Of a stretch of DNA of 64,000 nt, positions 43,001 to 50,850 are shown one piece after another; the stretch's first letter is position 1; every line of letters begins with the position of its first letter. The DNA is from Microbacterium invictum (GTDB taxonomy: Bacteria > Actinomycetota > Actinomycetes > Actinomycetales > Microbacteriaceae). Below the pieces are notes generated by a model. That model had not been told where the DNA came from. It saw nothing but the letters and a program-made list of their open reading frames with translations, and did not search any database. Location of the stretch: positions 558,001 to 622,000 of the forward strand of contig NZ_CP139779.1 of the NCBI RefSeq assembly GCF_034421375.1, in the 5' to 3' direction. Both the position numbers and the translations under genes were made by a program.

Positions 43001-43788
43001 CGGGGAACCTCTACGTCAACCGCGGCATCACCGGCGCCATCGTGCAGAGGCAGCCGTTCGGCGGCTGGAAGCGCTCGTCGGTGGGGGCGGGCGCCAAGGC
43101 GGGAGGACCGAACTACCTCGTCGGGCTGGGATCGTGGCGGCCCTCGACCGGGGCGGCGCCGTCGGCGACGCTGCACCTGCGCGGGCTCGACTCGCGCATC
43201 ACAACGCTCATCGAAGCCGCGCAGCCGACGCTGGACTACCAGGCCTTCGAGTGGCTCCGTCGTGGCGCCCTGTCGGATGCGATCTCGTGGGACCGCGAGT
43301 TCGGTCGGGTGAAGGACGTCTCGCAGCTGGGCGTGGAGCGGAACCTCTTTCGCTACCGCCCCGTCGGTGTCGCCGTCCGGGCGACCGGAGATGCCCCGTG
43401 GCAGGCCCTTCTGCGCGTGATCGTGGCGGCGCTCCGCGCCGGGTCGGAGGTCACCGTCAGCGCACCGGTGGGCATGCCGGCGGGGGTCCGTCGTGTGCTT
43501 GGCGAGGAGGACGTGCCGGTCTTCGTCGAAAGCGACGAGGAGTTCGAGGCCCGCATCGCCGAGGCGCGCCCCGCGCGGGTGCGGCTCGTCGGGCCGCCGG
43601 CCTCGGTCGCTGCGGCGCACGCCGGGCTTGCGAGCGCCCTCGCGGGCGACCCCGACGTCGCCGTCTACGCCGGCGAGGTCACGACCGCGGGCCGGATCGA
43701 GCTGCTGCCGTTCCTCCGCGAGCAGTCGGTGACCATCACCGCGCACCGCTTCGGCAACCCCGACCCCTGGTCGGCCGAGGTCATCTGA
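40063..43788 (+). CDS. putA: bifunctional proline dehydrogenase / glutamate-semialdehyde dehydrogenase PutA
   Basis: Oxidises proline to glutamate in two steps, passing electrons from FAD to the membrane quinone pool and then to NAD. 1241 residues. Proline dehydrogenase barrel (about 60-445; SVKVSAIASHISMW, NLDMEEYRDLDLT, RLVKGANLAMERVDAV, YLRCLDEAL). Linker about 455-560. Aldehyde dehydrogenase (about 600-1050; TPPWNFPVAIP for NAD, LAETSGKN, catalytic Cys830 in GQKCSAASLA, EEFFGPVLGV). C-terminal domain 1050-1241. No N-terminal DNA-binding domain, so unlike the E. coli protein it is not its own repressor. ATG 40063 is placed by TAGTCT 6 nt upstream. Confidence 0.95.
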   Translation: MVTDPFRGDTDLGTSGEDLAEGAVQLAQRWITESAQVDVDPSAARLAGVLKDPNGLPFTIGFVDGVMRPESLGAAASQLHRVAPLVPDFLPWYLRGAVQIGGAVAPVLPTPVVPLARRALREMVRHLIVDARPKKLGPAIAELRAAGARLNLNLLGEAVLGEDEALRRLDGIHDLIRRPDVDYVSVKVSAIASHISMWAFDEVVDKVVDRLMPLYLSAASDGTFINLDMEEYRDLDLTIAVFTRILEDPRLSGLDAGIVLQAYLPDALPALRELTAWARARVRGGGAGIKVRLVKGANLAMERVDAVMHGWELATYSSKLDSDANYLRCLDEALRTENAAAVRVGVAGHNLFDIAYAWLLAGERGVRDRVEFEMLLGMAQGQVDAVSREVGPVLLYVPVVAPDEFDVAISYLVRRLEENASSENFLSAAFDLADDPALFARERDRFLASVERASDPELPTGPNRTQDRTDAASRGAVDGMRSAAASEGMLLRPGPDAEGDGLTREVLGIARSASADPGDTMPIAPEVGGILFGGQEIVETAVYASRESGPAALGAPGFANAPDSDPALPANRVWAREILARVAASQAGVDTIAAARLDDAGQVDAVIDRVRAAAEHWGSRAAADRSEILAAAGRALEARRAELIEVAASETGKVFAEADVEVSEAVDFAHYYAATARELDRVSGAVFVPARLTVVTPPWNFPVAIPAGGVLAALAAGSGVVFKPAPQARRCAAVVAEALWEAGVPRDVLALVDIEEGELGQRLISHDGVDHVILTGSWDTAALFRSWRPDLPLLAETSGKNAMIVMPSADLDLAASDVVKSAFGHAGQKCSAASLAILVGPVARSQRFLRQLVDATTSLRVAPPTDPLAEVGPVIETPRGKLDWAFTTLDEGEKWLVAPRALDGPEEYAGRLWRPGIRTGVKPGSRFHREEFFGPVLGVMHASSLAKAIELQNAVDYGLTAGLYTQNPDDLALWLDRVEAGNLYVNRGITGAIVQRQPFGGWKRSSVGAGAKAGGPNYLVGLGSWRPSTGAAPSATLHLRGLDSRITTLIEAAQPTLDYQAFEWLRRGALSDAISWDREFGRVKDVSQLGVERNLFRYRPVGVAVRATGDAPWQALLRVIVAALRAGSEVTVSAPVGMPAGVRRVLGEEDVPVFVESDEEFEARIAEARPARVRLVGPPASVAAAHAGLASALAGDPDVAVYAGEVTTAGRIELLPFLREQSVTITAHRFGNPDPWSAEVI

Positions 43789-43808
43789 GCCGATCCGACG
43801 TCCCGGCT

Positions 43809-43894
43809 GTCCCCAACTCCTGCAGATCGAGCGTCGCAGGGGCCGAGAGGGGGTTGATCGGCACGTCGCGTCCGATTCTGCAGGAGTTCGGGAC
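43809..43894. repeat. 86-bp palindromic intergenic element, copy 2
   Basis: Exactly 86 bp, GTCCCCAACTCCTGCAG at the left and CTGCAGGAGTTCGGGAC at the right (one mismatch between the arms). Same length and ends as 9841-9926, 34 kb away, with an unrelated middle. It sits just past putA and may also end its transcript. Confidence 0.85.
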
Positions 43895-43936
43895 GTGGCC
43901 GTCGCAGGTCGCCGCCGCACCGCGGCGCGCGATGTA

Positions 43937-43990
43937 AAAGATTCTTGACACGGCGAGAGCGTCGCCGTACGATGAGTGTCAAGAATCTTT
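43937..43990 (+). promoter_or_regulatory. promoter flanked by a perfect 15-bp inverted operator
   Basis: -35 TTGACA (43945-43950), 17-bp spacer, -10 TACGAT (43968-43973). AAAGATTCTTGACAC (43937-43951) covers the -35, and its exact reverse complement GTGTCAAGAATCTTT (43976-43990) lies over the transcription start. Each arm is itself nearly palindromic (TCAAGAATCTTTGA). This is the layout of an autoregulated Xre-family repressor; the repressor is encoded two genes downstream. Confidence 0.8.
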
Positions 43991-44006
43991 GACATCGGAG
44001 GTCGCC

Positions 44007-44441
44007 ATGGCGTACATGGAGCGGACGATCTGGGCCCAGCTCGTCGCGAGCGTGGTGGGGCTCGTGGTCTACCTGGCGCTCGTCGTGCCGCAGCTGTTCA
44101 CCACCCCGGTCGGCGACATCGCCTGGGTCTGGCCGATGATGTGGACGATCCTCGGCGCCATCGTCCTGTCGATCGTCCTCAGCATCGTGTGGGGCATGAT
44201 CGCACGGATGCGCGACCCCGAGCTCGAGCACACCGCCGACCAGCGCGACCGCGAGATCGAGCGTTTCGGCGAGCGGATCGGCCAGAGCTTCCTCGCGATC
44301 GGCGGCATCGTCGCCCTGGTCCTCTCAATGATCGAGGCGCCGTGGTTCTGGATCGGCAACGCCCTGTTCCTCGGGTTCTTCCTCTCCGCGGCGCTCGGGG
44401 GTATGGCGAGACTCAGCGCCTACCGGACGGGCCTGCCGTGA
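44007..44441 (+). CDS. membrane protein paired with an Xre-type regulator
   Basis: 144 residues with four membrane spans (about 9-32, 38-62, 90-108 and 112-132) and a charged cytoplasmic loop between spans 2 and 3 (RMRDPELEHTADQRDREIER). The layout is that of small DUF2178-like membrane proteins commonly found upstream of Cro/CI-type regulators. ATG 44007 follows GGAGG with a proper spacing. Its stop and the regulator start share one base (TGATG). It is presumably controlled by the perfect inverted repeat in front of it. Role unknown; a signal-sensing partner for the regulator is a reasonable guess. Confidence 0.8.
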   Translation: MAYMERTIWAQLVASVVGLVVYLALVVPQLFTTPVGDIAWVWPMMWTILGAIVLSIVLSIVWGMIARMRDPELEHTADQRDREIERFGERIGQSFLAIGGIVALVLSMIEAPWFWIGNALFLGFFLSAALGGMARLSAYRTGLP

Positions 44442-44665
44442 TGGTCCGCCCCACGAAGGTCACCAACACCATCCGCGCCGTCCGCGAAGCCGCGGGGATG
44501 ACGCAGGCCGAGGTCGCCCGGCGGGTCGGCGTCACCCGCCAGACCCTCATCGCCATCGAGCAGGGACGGTACTCCCCAACGCTCGAACTCGCCTTCCAGC
44601 TCGCCCGCGTCTTCGATGCGCGGCTCGACGACCTCTTCCACTACCCCGATACGCCGGAGGACTGA
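44441..44665 (+). CDS. Xre-family helix-turn-helix regulator
   Basis: 74 residues, essentially a single Cro/CI HTH domain: VTNTIRAVREAAGMTQAEVA, then RRVGVTRQTLIAIEQGRYSP as recognition helix, and LELAFQLARVFDARLDDLFH. These short regulators act as dimers and often repress their own operon with the adjacent membrane protein. Coupled to the previous gene by TGATG and one base from the alcohol dehydrogenase-like gene (ATG two bases after its stop). The perfect inverted repeat at 43937-43990 is the likely binding site. Confidence 0.9.
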   Translation: MVRPTKVTNTIRAVREAAGMTQAEVARRVGVTRQTLIAIEQGRYSPTLELAFQLARVFDARLDDLFHYPDTPED

Positions 44666-44666
44666 C

Positions 44667-45659
44667 ATGACCACCCCCACGATCCCGCAGACCATGGCCG
44701 CCTGGCGGCAGCACGCCTACGGGCCGGCCGCCGTCGTGCGGGCCGAAACGATCCCTGTCCCCGCCCCCGGTCGCAAGGAGGTGCTGCTGAAGGTCGCCGC
44801 CGTGTCGCTGAACTCCGGTGACATCCACCTCATGCGCGGTGAGCCGCGTGTCGTCCGGCTGTTCTTCGGTCTCCGCCGCCCACGCACCCGGGGTCGGGGG
44901 ATGGATGTCGCGGGCACCGTCGTCGCGCTCGGCGCCGACGTGACGGAGTTCGCCGTCGGCGACCTCGTCGTCGGCGCGGGGGATGAGACCCTCGCCGAAT
45001 TCGTGGCCGTGAAGGCCGAGCGCCTGACCGCGCTACCCGCGGGCCTCGACCCGGTCATCGCGGCGACCCTCCCGGTCGCGGGCAACACCGCCGCGACGAT
45101 CCTCGACACCTGCCGGGTCGGCGCGGGGTCGACCGTGCTCCTCGTCGGCGCCGGGGGCGGGGTCGGCACCCTCACCGCCGCCCTCGCGGTCGCGCGTGGC
45201 GCCGAGGTGTGGGCGACCTGCGGGGCACGCGCGGAGGACACCCTCCGCGACCTCGGCGTCTCCCGCACCTTCGACTACCGCACCCACGACATCGCCTCCC
45301 TGCCCGCGGGCGCGTTCGACGCCGTCGTCGACATCGCCGGCGAGCCGCCGCTCGAGGTGCTCCGCGACCGCCTCCGCGACGGCGGCACGGTGGCTCTCGT
45401 CGGCGGCGACGGCCATCCCTTCTGGGGGCCGTTTCCACGGCTCATCCGCTCCCTCGTCCTCAGCCGCCGCGCGCGGCGCTTCCGCTCGGTGACGGCGTTC
45501 ACGAAGACCCCGGTGACGGCTGAGCTCGTGCGGATGACCGCGGCCGGCGTCATCCGTCCCGTCATCGAGAAGACCTACCCCCTGAGTGACGCCGGCGCAG
45601 CGATCGCGCATGTGGATGCCGGGCACACCGTCGGCAAGGTCGTCGTCGTGGCCGACTGA
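44667..45659 (+). CDS. zinc-type alcohol dehydrogenase/quinone oxidoreductase-like protein
   Basis: 330-residue MDR-superfamily NAD(P)H-dependent oxidoreductase. GroES-like start with SLNSGDIHLMRGEP; the catalytic-zinc ligands of true alcohol dehydrogenases are not obvious, so a zinc-free quinone reductase/enone reductase activity is more likely. The Rossmann fold has VLLVGAGGGVGTLTAALAVA, and the C-terminal part FTKTPVTAELVRMTAAGVIR closes the domain. It starts one base after the Xre regulator stop and is in the self-regulated operon. Substrate unknown; possible role in detoxifying reactive quinones or enones. Confidence 0.88.
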   Translation: MTTPTIPQTMAAWRQHAYGPAAVVRAETIPVPAPGRKEVLLKVAAVSLNSGDIHLMRGEPRVVRLFFGLRRPRTRGRGMDVAGTVVALGADVTEFAVGDLVVGAGDETLAEFVAVKAERLTALPAGLDPVIAATLPVAGNTAATILDTCRVGAGSTVLLVGAGGGVGTLTAALAVARGAEVWATCGARAEDTLRDLGVSRTFDYRTHDIASLPAGAFDAVVDIAGEPPLEVLRDRLRDGGTVALVGGDGHPFWGPFPRLIRSLVLSRRARRFRSVTAFTKTPVTAELVRMTAAGVIRPVIEKTYPLSDAGAAIAHVDAGHTVGKVVVVAD

Positions 45660-45711
45660 GCGCGGCGTCCCAGGCGGCGGCGAGGGGGCCGTGGCACAAT
45701 GGTCGCGGCGT

Positions 45712-45744
45712 GCCCGGGTCGTCGGCTTCGAAGCCCCGCCGGGC
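45712..45744 (+). other. leader hairpin upstream of the DDAH gene
   Basis: GCCCGG (45712-45717) and CCGGGC (45739-45744) enclose the perfect stem GGCTTC-GAAGCC (45724-45735). A CACAAT hexamer (45694-45699) upstream could be a -10, which would put the hairpin in the 5' leader, 39 nt before the start codon. Confidence 0.35.
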
Positions 45745-45782
45745 CTCTGGACAGCGTCCGCCGCACCTTCGCAAGGAGACCG

Positions 45783-46688
45783 ATGTCCACTCAGAACACC
45801 GCGCCGACCGTCGAGGCCACCGCCGCCGCCGCGAGCTCCACGGGGCGGATCGCCCAGCATCGCCGCTACCTCATGTGCCGGCCCGAGTTCTTCACCGTCA
45901 GCTACACCATCAATCCCTGGATGGAGCCGGCGAACCCCACCGACACCGCCAAGGCCGTCCGGCAGTGGCAGGCGCTCTACGACGCCTACCTCGCGCTCGG
46001 CCACGAGGTGGAGCTGATCGACCCCATCGAGGGTCTGCCCGACATGGTCTACACCGCCAACGGCGGCTTCCTCATCGACGGCATCGCGTACGGTGCGAAG
46101 TTCCGCTTCGACGAGCGGGTGCCCGAGGGCCCGGCGTTCATGGAGTGGTTCCGCGACAACGGCTACGACGTCGTCGTGCCCCGCGAGGTCAACGAGGGCG
46201 AGGGAGACTTCCTGCTCGTCGGCGACACCATCCTCGCCGGCACCGGCTTCCGCTCGACCGGCGACAGCCACCGCGAGCTCGGCGAGGTCTTCGGCAAGGA
46301 GGTCGTGTCGCTCAATCTCGTCGACCCGCGCTTCTACCACCTCGACACCGCGATCGCGGTGCTCGACCCCGTCGAGGGGCCGGGCGGCGTCGAGCGGGCG
46401 AACATCGCCTACCTCGAGCACGCGTTCGACGAGCGCGGCCAGGCGATCCTCGCCGAGCGCTACCCCGACGCGATCCGGGTGTCGGATGACGACGGCGCGG
46501 TCTTCGGGCTGAACTCGGCCAGCGACGGCTACAACGTCATCATCTCGCCGCGGGCGACCGGCTTCGAGGCGCAGCTGCGCGAGCGGGGCTACAACCCGAT
46601 CATGATCGACCTGTCCGAGCTCCTGCTCGGCGGCGGCGGCATCAAGTGCTGCACGCTCGAGCTCCGCCGGGGGACGGAGGGATCGTGA
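45783..46688 (+). CDS. dimethylarginine dimethylaminohydrolase (DDAH/arginine deiminase superfamily)
   Basis: 301 residues. The amidinotransferase fold hydrolyses a guanidino-carbon; for DDAH the products are citrulline and a methylamine. Catalytic residues: His186 in DPRFYHLDTA and the Cys289-Cys290 pair in GGGGIKCCTLELR at the C-terminus; the substrate-binding stretch GLPDMVYTANGGFLIDG is typical. The first 25 residues are a Thr/Ala-rich tail. GGAG precedes ATG 45783. It overlaps ornithine aminotransferase by 4 bases, pointing to arginine-derived metabolites. Some relatives in actinobacteria may act on arginine or on ornithine-type compounds, so the exact substrate is uncertain. Confidence 0.88.
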   Translation: MSTQNTAPTVEATAAAASSTGRIAQHRRYLMCRPEFFTVSYTINPWMEPANPTDTAKAVRQWQALYDAYLALGHEVELIDPIEGLPDMVYTANGGFLIDGIAYGAKFRFDERVPEGPAFMEWFRDNGYDVVVPREVNEGEGDFLLVGDTILAGTGFRSTGDSHRELGEVFGKEVVSLNLVDPRFYHLDTAIAVLDPVEGPGGVERANIAYLEHAFDERGQAILAERYPDAIRVSDDDGAVFGLNSASDGYNVIISPRATGFEAQLRERGYNPIMIDLSELLLGGGGIKCCTLELRRGTEGS

Positions 46689-47911
46689 GCCTCTCGGAGC
46701 TGCCGACGGACACCGCGACCCTGCGGGTGATCCGCGCGGAGGACGAGCACCTGGCCCACAACTACCACCCGCTGCCCGTCGTGGTCTCGCGTGCCGAGGG
46801 TGCGTGGGTCACCGACGTCGAGGGCAAGCGCTACCTCGACCTATTGTCGGCCTACTCGGCGCTGAACTTCGGGCACGGTCATCCCGCCCTCGTGGCCGCC
46901 GCGCAGGAGCAGCTCGCCCGGGTCACCCTCACCAGCCGCGCGTACCACAGCGACCGGTTGGGCGAGTTCGCCTTCGCGCTCGCCGAGCTCTGCGGGAAAG
47001 ATCTCGTGCTGCCGATGAACACCGGCGCCGAAGCGGTGGAGACGGGCATCAAGGTCGCGCGCGCGTGGGGCTATCGCGTGAAGGGCATCGCCCCGGATGC
47101 CGCGACGATCGTCGTCGCCCACGGGAACTTCCACGGCCGCACCACCACGATCGTCGGCTTCAGCGACGATCCGGTCTCGCACGATGACTTCGGCCCCTAC
47201 GGCGGCGGATTCGTCCACGTGCCGTACGGCGACGCCGCGGCGATCGAAGCGGCCATCGACGACAACACCGCGGCGGTGCTCATCGAGCCGATCCAGGGCG
47301 AGGCGGGGGTCATCATCCCGCCCGAGGGGTACCTGCGTGCGGTGCGCGAGATCTGTACCCGTCGGGGCGTGCTCTTCATCGCCGACGAGATCCAGTCGGG
47401 GCTCGGCCGCGTGGGGACGACCTTCGCGTGCGACCGCGAAGAGGTCGTGCCCGACGTCTACCTGCTCGGAAAGGCGCTCGGAGGCGGGATCGTCCCCGTC
47501 TCGGCCGTCGTCGCCGACCGGGACGTGCTGGGCGTCATCCGCGCCGGCGAGCACGGGTCGACCTTCGGTGGCAATCCGCTGGCCGCCGCCGTGGGCACGC
47601 GTGTCGTCGAGATGCTGCAGACGGGTGAGTTCCAGAAGCGCGCCGCAGCCCTCGGCGAGCACCTCGAGGCGAAGCTCGGCGAGCTCGTCGGGCGCGGTGT
47701 CACCGAGGTGCGCATCGCGGGCCTGTGGGCGGGGATCGACATCGACCCCGCCGTGGGCACCGGCCGCGAGGTGGCCGAGCGGCTCCTCGCGCGCGGGGTG
47801 CTGGCGAAGGACACGCACGGGCAGACGCTGCGCATCGCGCCGCCGCTCGTCATCCGCGCGACCGAGCTGGACTGGGCCGTCGAGCAGCTGAAGCTCGTCC
47901 TCGCGGGCTGA
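46685..47911 (+). CDS. rocD: ornithine--oxo-acid aminotransferase
   Basis: Converts ornithine and 2-oxoglutarate to glutamate semialdehyde and glutamate. 408 residues, class III aminotransferase fold. PLP Lys263 in LLGKALGGGIVPVSAVV; substrate and phosphate site MNTGAEAVETGIKVAR; IEPIQGEAGVIIPPEGYL and FIADEIQSGLGRVG are typical of RocD. The product is a substrate of the second half of PutA, encoded 3 kb away. GTG 46685 overlaps the DDAH stop. The 3' end is 5 bp from the convergent oxidoreductase gene. Confidence 0.94.
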   Translation: MSLSELPTDTATLRVIRAEDEHLAHNYHPLPVVVSRAEGAWVTDVEGKRYLDLLSAYSALNFGHGHPALVAAAQEQLARVTLTSRAYHSDRLGEFAFALAELCGKDLVLPMNTGAEAVETGIKVARAWGYRVKGIAPDAATIVVAHGNFHGRTTTIVGFSDDPVSHDDFGPYGGGFVHVPYGDAAAIEAAIDDNTAAVLIEPIQGEAGVIIPPEGYLRAVREICTRRGVLFIADEIQSGLGRVGTTFACDREEVVPDVYLLGKALGGGIVPVSAVVADRDVLGVIRAGEHGSTFGGNPLAAAVGTRVVEMLQTGEFQKRAAALGEHLEAKLGELVGRGVTEVRIAGLWAGIDIDPAVGTGREVAERLLARGVLAKDTHGQTLRIAPPLVIRATELDWAVEQLKLVLAG

Positions 47912-47916
47912 CCGCG

Positions 47917-49491
47917 TCAGAAGACGTCGACGGGGAACTCGTGCCAGCCCGTCGCGCCGTCGGGCACGACGCCGGCGACCTCGGAGGTCTGCGTCTCGCC
48001 GAGCGCGTTCGTCGCCCGGCAGCGAAGGACGTGGCGCCCCGCCGTCGCACGCCACGGCAGGCTCCACTGCACCCACGTGTCGTCCGAGATGGCCGTCGCA
48101 AGGGTCGCGTCCTCCCAGGGGCCGTCGTCGACCTGCACCTCGACGCGTGAGACGCCGACGTGCGGTTGCCAGGCGACCCCCGCGATGACGGTTTCGCCCG
48201 CGCTCAGTCCCTGGCCGGGACGCGGCACATCGATGCGCGACTGCAGCTTGACCGGGCCGCGCTCGGACCATCCGCGATCGGTCCAGTAGGCGGTCGCCCG
48301 GTCGAACCGGGTGACCTCGAGGTCGACGACCCACTTCGTCGCCGAGACGTAGCCGTACAGGCCCGGCACGACCATCCGCACGGGGAATCCGTGCTCGAGC
48401 GGCAGGGGCTCCCCGTTCATGCCGACGGCGAGGATCGACCATCGATCGGGGTCGGTGAGGGTCTCCAGCGGCGTCGAGGCGGTGAAGCCGTCGATGGACC
48501 GCGAGAGCACCATGTCAGCATCGGCCGTCGGGCGCGCCCGGGCGAGGAGCTCGCGGAGGGGGTAGCCGAGCCACAGCGCGTTGCCGATGAGCGTGCCGCC
48601 GACCTCGTTCGACACGCACGACATGGTGGCGTATCCCTCTTCGAGCGGAAGGGCGACGAGCTCGTCCCAGGTCAGGGTGACCTCGTTCTCGACCATCCCG
48701 TGAATCCGCAACGACCAGTCGGCGGGGTCGACCTGCGGCACCACCAGCGCGGTGTCGATCCGGTAGAACGACGCGTTCGGGGTGATGACGTCGGCGAGCC
48801 CGGCGATGTCCAGCTCGGCGCCGGCAGGAACAGGGGATGCCGCGACCGCGGGCGTCGGCAGGCGCAGCGCAGACCGGATCGCCGCGACCGCACGGCTGCC
48901 GCCGCTCACGAGCGTCGCCCCGAGGACGGCGACGACGCCGATCGCGGCCGCGCCGCCCGTCCAAGCCAGGAAGCGCCGGCGATCCATCTCCAGTGTGCGA
49001 TCGTCGGTCGAGACGCCCGCGCGCGCCTCGCCTGCCGACCGCGCGGGGAGCATCCGCACCAGCATCCGGAGGGTCACGCCCATCGTCGCGCCGGCGATGA
49101 GAGAGGGGAGCCACGACAACGGCCCGGCGTCGGCGCGGGTGAGCGCGACGACGGCGCCGACGACTCCGAGGGCGACGGCGATCGCCACGCCGATCGGTGG
49201 GCGGCGTCGCTCGAGCAGGCCGGTGACGGCGGCGACGGCGAGGAGGACCACGGCGATCCCGGTCAGCAGAGCGACCTTGTCCGCGGTGCCGAACCACGCG
49301 ATCGCGGTGTCCTTCGCCCACGGCGGAGCGGCGTCGATGAGCGCGCCGCCGATGGCGGCGAAGGGACTGGAGGACGGGGCGATGAGGGCTGCCGACAGCT
49401 CGCCGAGGCCCGCCCCGACGAGCGCCGCGACGGCGCCGGCCGCCGCGGCGAGCCATCCGTTCCGCGTTCCCACGCGATCTGCCCTCGCCAC
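47917..49491 (-). CDS. membrane-anchored molybdopterin-dependent oxidoreductase (sulfite oxidase fold)
   Basis: 524 residues. Four membrane spans (about 9-30, 62-84, 92-110 and 118-140), a cytoplasmic loop, then MDRRRFLAWTGGAAAIGVVA at about 170-192 that resembles a Tat-type RR signal used as a fifth span. The catalytic part (about 225-410) binds molybdenum cofactor through Cys292 in TMSCVSNEVGG; a dimerisation domain follows (about 420-520). It resembles SorA/YedY-type enzymes, acting outside the membrane. The substrate is unknown. GTG 49491 is set by TAGGCT 7 nt upstream. A matching cytochrome b-like protein exists in the window at 29447-31117, but not next to it. Confidence 0.9.
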   Translation of the reverse strand: MARADRVGTRNGWLAAAAGAVAALVGAGLGELSAALIAPSSSPFAAIGGALIDAAPPWAKDTAIAWFGTADKVALLTGIAVVLLAVAAVTGLLERRRPPIGVAIAVALGVVGAVVALTRADAGPLSWLPSLIAGATMGVTLRMLVRMLPARSAGEARAGVSTDDRTLEMDRRRFLAWTGGAAAIGVVAVLGATLVSGGSRAVAAIRSALRLPTPAVAASPVPAGAELDIAGLADVITPNASFYRIDTALVVPQVDPADWSLRIHGMVENEVTLTWDELVALPLEEGYATMSCVSNEVGGTLIGNALWLGYPLRELLARARPTADADMVLSRSIDGFTASTPLETLTDPDRWSILAVGMNGEPLPLEHGFPVRMVVPGLYGYVSATKWVVDLEVTRFDRATAYWTDRGWSERGPVKLQSRIDVPRPGQGLSAGETVIAGVAWQPHVGVSRVEVQVDDGPWEDATLATAISDDTWVQWSLPWRATAGRHVLRCRATNALGETQTSEVAGVVPDGATGWHEFPVDVF

Positions 49492-49498
49492 GGTGTCG

Positions 49499-49504
49499 AG
49501 CCTA
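49499..49504 (-). promoter_or_regulatory. -10 hexamer TAGGCT, leaderless promoter
   Basis: On the minus strand TAGGCT, 7 nt, then GTG 49491. Confidence 0.55.
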
Positions 49505-49696
49505 CGGCGCCGCACACCGCCGGGCGCGGGGCGAGTGATTACCGAACGCTTACGTCGAGCGCGGCACGCAGGGTGTGCGGGGACGCCCGAACGCCATCGG
49601 TCCCGATGGAGGAGAGCGGCACCGACGACGTTTCGCCGCGGCATCCGGATGCGAAAGAGTAGCCCCATGGCAGGAGGCCGTGGGGAGAACATCCGG

Positions 49697-50842
49697 ATGC
49701 TGCGCCGCGCGCGCACCGCGGACGCTCCCGCGTTCGACCTGTCGTACGTGCGCACGGGCCCCCGCGGTGCCACGCCCGTCGTGATCATCCCGGGGGGTCC
49801 GGGCCTGGCTTCGGTCCGTCCCTACCGCAGCGTCCGGCGGATCGCCGCCGGCAGCGGCCTCGACGTGGTGATGGTGGAGCACCGCGGCGTCGGCCTCTCG
49901 CGCACCGATCTGGCCGGGGCGCCGCTGCCGCCCTCGGCGATGCGCATCTCTGAGGTCCTCGACGACCTCGCCGCGGTGCTCGATCGGGAGCACATCGACC
50001 GCGCCGTCGTGGTCGGGTCGTCGTACGGCAGCTATCTGGCATCGGGGTTCGGTGTGCGGCATCCGGACCGGGTCGAGCGGATGCTGCTGGACTCGCCCCT
50101 GCAGTCCACGGCCGACATCGCGCTCGAGCGGCAGCGCGTGCGCGAACTGTTCTGGGACGCGGACGATCAGCTCTCGGCCGATGTGCGGATGCTCGTGGAG
50201 CGCGGTGAGGGGGAGAGGCCGGTGCTCGATGTCCTGCGCGCCGCGTACGAGCTCGTCGGGCCCGAGCTCGCGGGGTCGCTGGCGCGTCGGCGCACGCGCC
50301 ATGGGCCGAGCCTCACGTGGCGGGCGCTGGAGGCGTACGCCGGCCGCGGCGACGCCATCGCCCGCATCCCCGGGGTCTACGAGTTCGACCTCGCCGGGGT
50401 GATCGCCTTCCGAGAGCTCGCCTACGGCGCGCCGCCCGACGGCCTGCCGCTGGACCCGGCCTCGACCTACGCGCCGCTCGCGCCGCGGTTCCCCGCGTTC
50501 GCGGGCGAGCCCTTCGACCTGCCGGCGCTCACGCCCGCGTTCGCGTGGCCGCTGGTCATCCTCAGCGGCGCGCGCGACCTCCGCACCCCGCCCGCGATCG
50601 CCGAGCGCACCGCCCGCACGGCTCGGGACGCGGTCCTGGTGCGCCTGCAGAACGGCCACAGTGCGCTGGACACCCACCCCGTGGCGCTCCTGAACGCCGT
50701 CCGCCGGCTGGTGCGCGGCGCGCAGCATCGCCTCCCCGCCGAGGCGGACGTGCTCGACCGGCTGCCACGGCGCGGCGCGGGCGCGCGCCTTCCCGACCTG
50801 CTCCGTGCCATGTCGCGCGCAGAGGGGCTCCTCGGCCGCTGA
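49697..50842 (+). CDS. alpha/beta hydrolase (S33 peptidase-like)
   Basis: 381-residue cytoplasmic hydrolase. The oxyanion loop PVVIIPGGPGLASV and the nucleophile elbow VVGSSYGSYL (Ser in GSSYGS) are standard; acid and base are probably the Asp in SGARDLRTPPA and the His in QNGHSALDTH. A cap segment (about 155-270) shields the active site, as in proline iminopeptidase-type enzymes. ATG 49697 was chosen because GGGGAG lies 8 nt upstream; ATG 49667, ten codons earlier, is an alternative. Tail-to-tail with the ATP-grasp gene (8-bp gap). Substrate unknown. Confidence 0.85.
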   Translation: MLRRARTADAPAFDLSYVRTGPRGATPVVIIPGGPGLASVRPYRSVRRIAAGSGLDVVMVEHRGVGLSRTDLAGAPLPPSAMRISEVLDDLAAVLDREHIDRAVVVGSSYGSYLASGFGVRHPDRVERMLLDSPLQSTADIALERQRVRELFWDADDQLSADVRMLVERGEGERPVLDVLRAAYELVGPELAGSLARRRTRHGPSLTWRALEAYAGRGDAIARIPGVYEFDLAGVIAFRELAYGAPPDGLPLDPASTYAPLAPRFPAFAGEPFDLPALTPAFAWPLVILSGARDLRTPPAIAERTARTARDAVLVRLQNGHSALDTHPVALLNAVRRLVRGAQHRLPAEADVLDRLPRRGAGARLPDLLRAMSRAEGLLGR

Positions 50843-50850
50843 GCGTCTGC

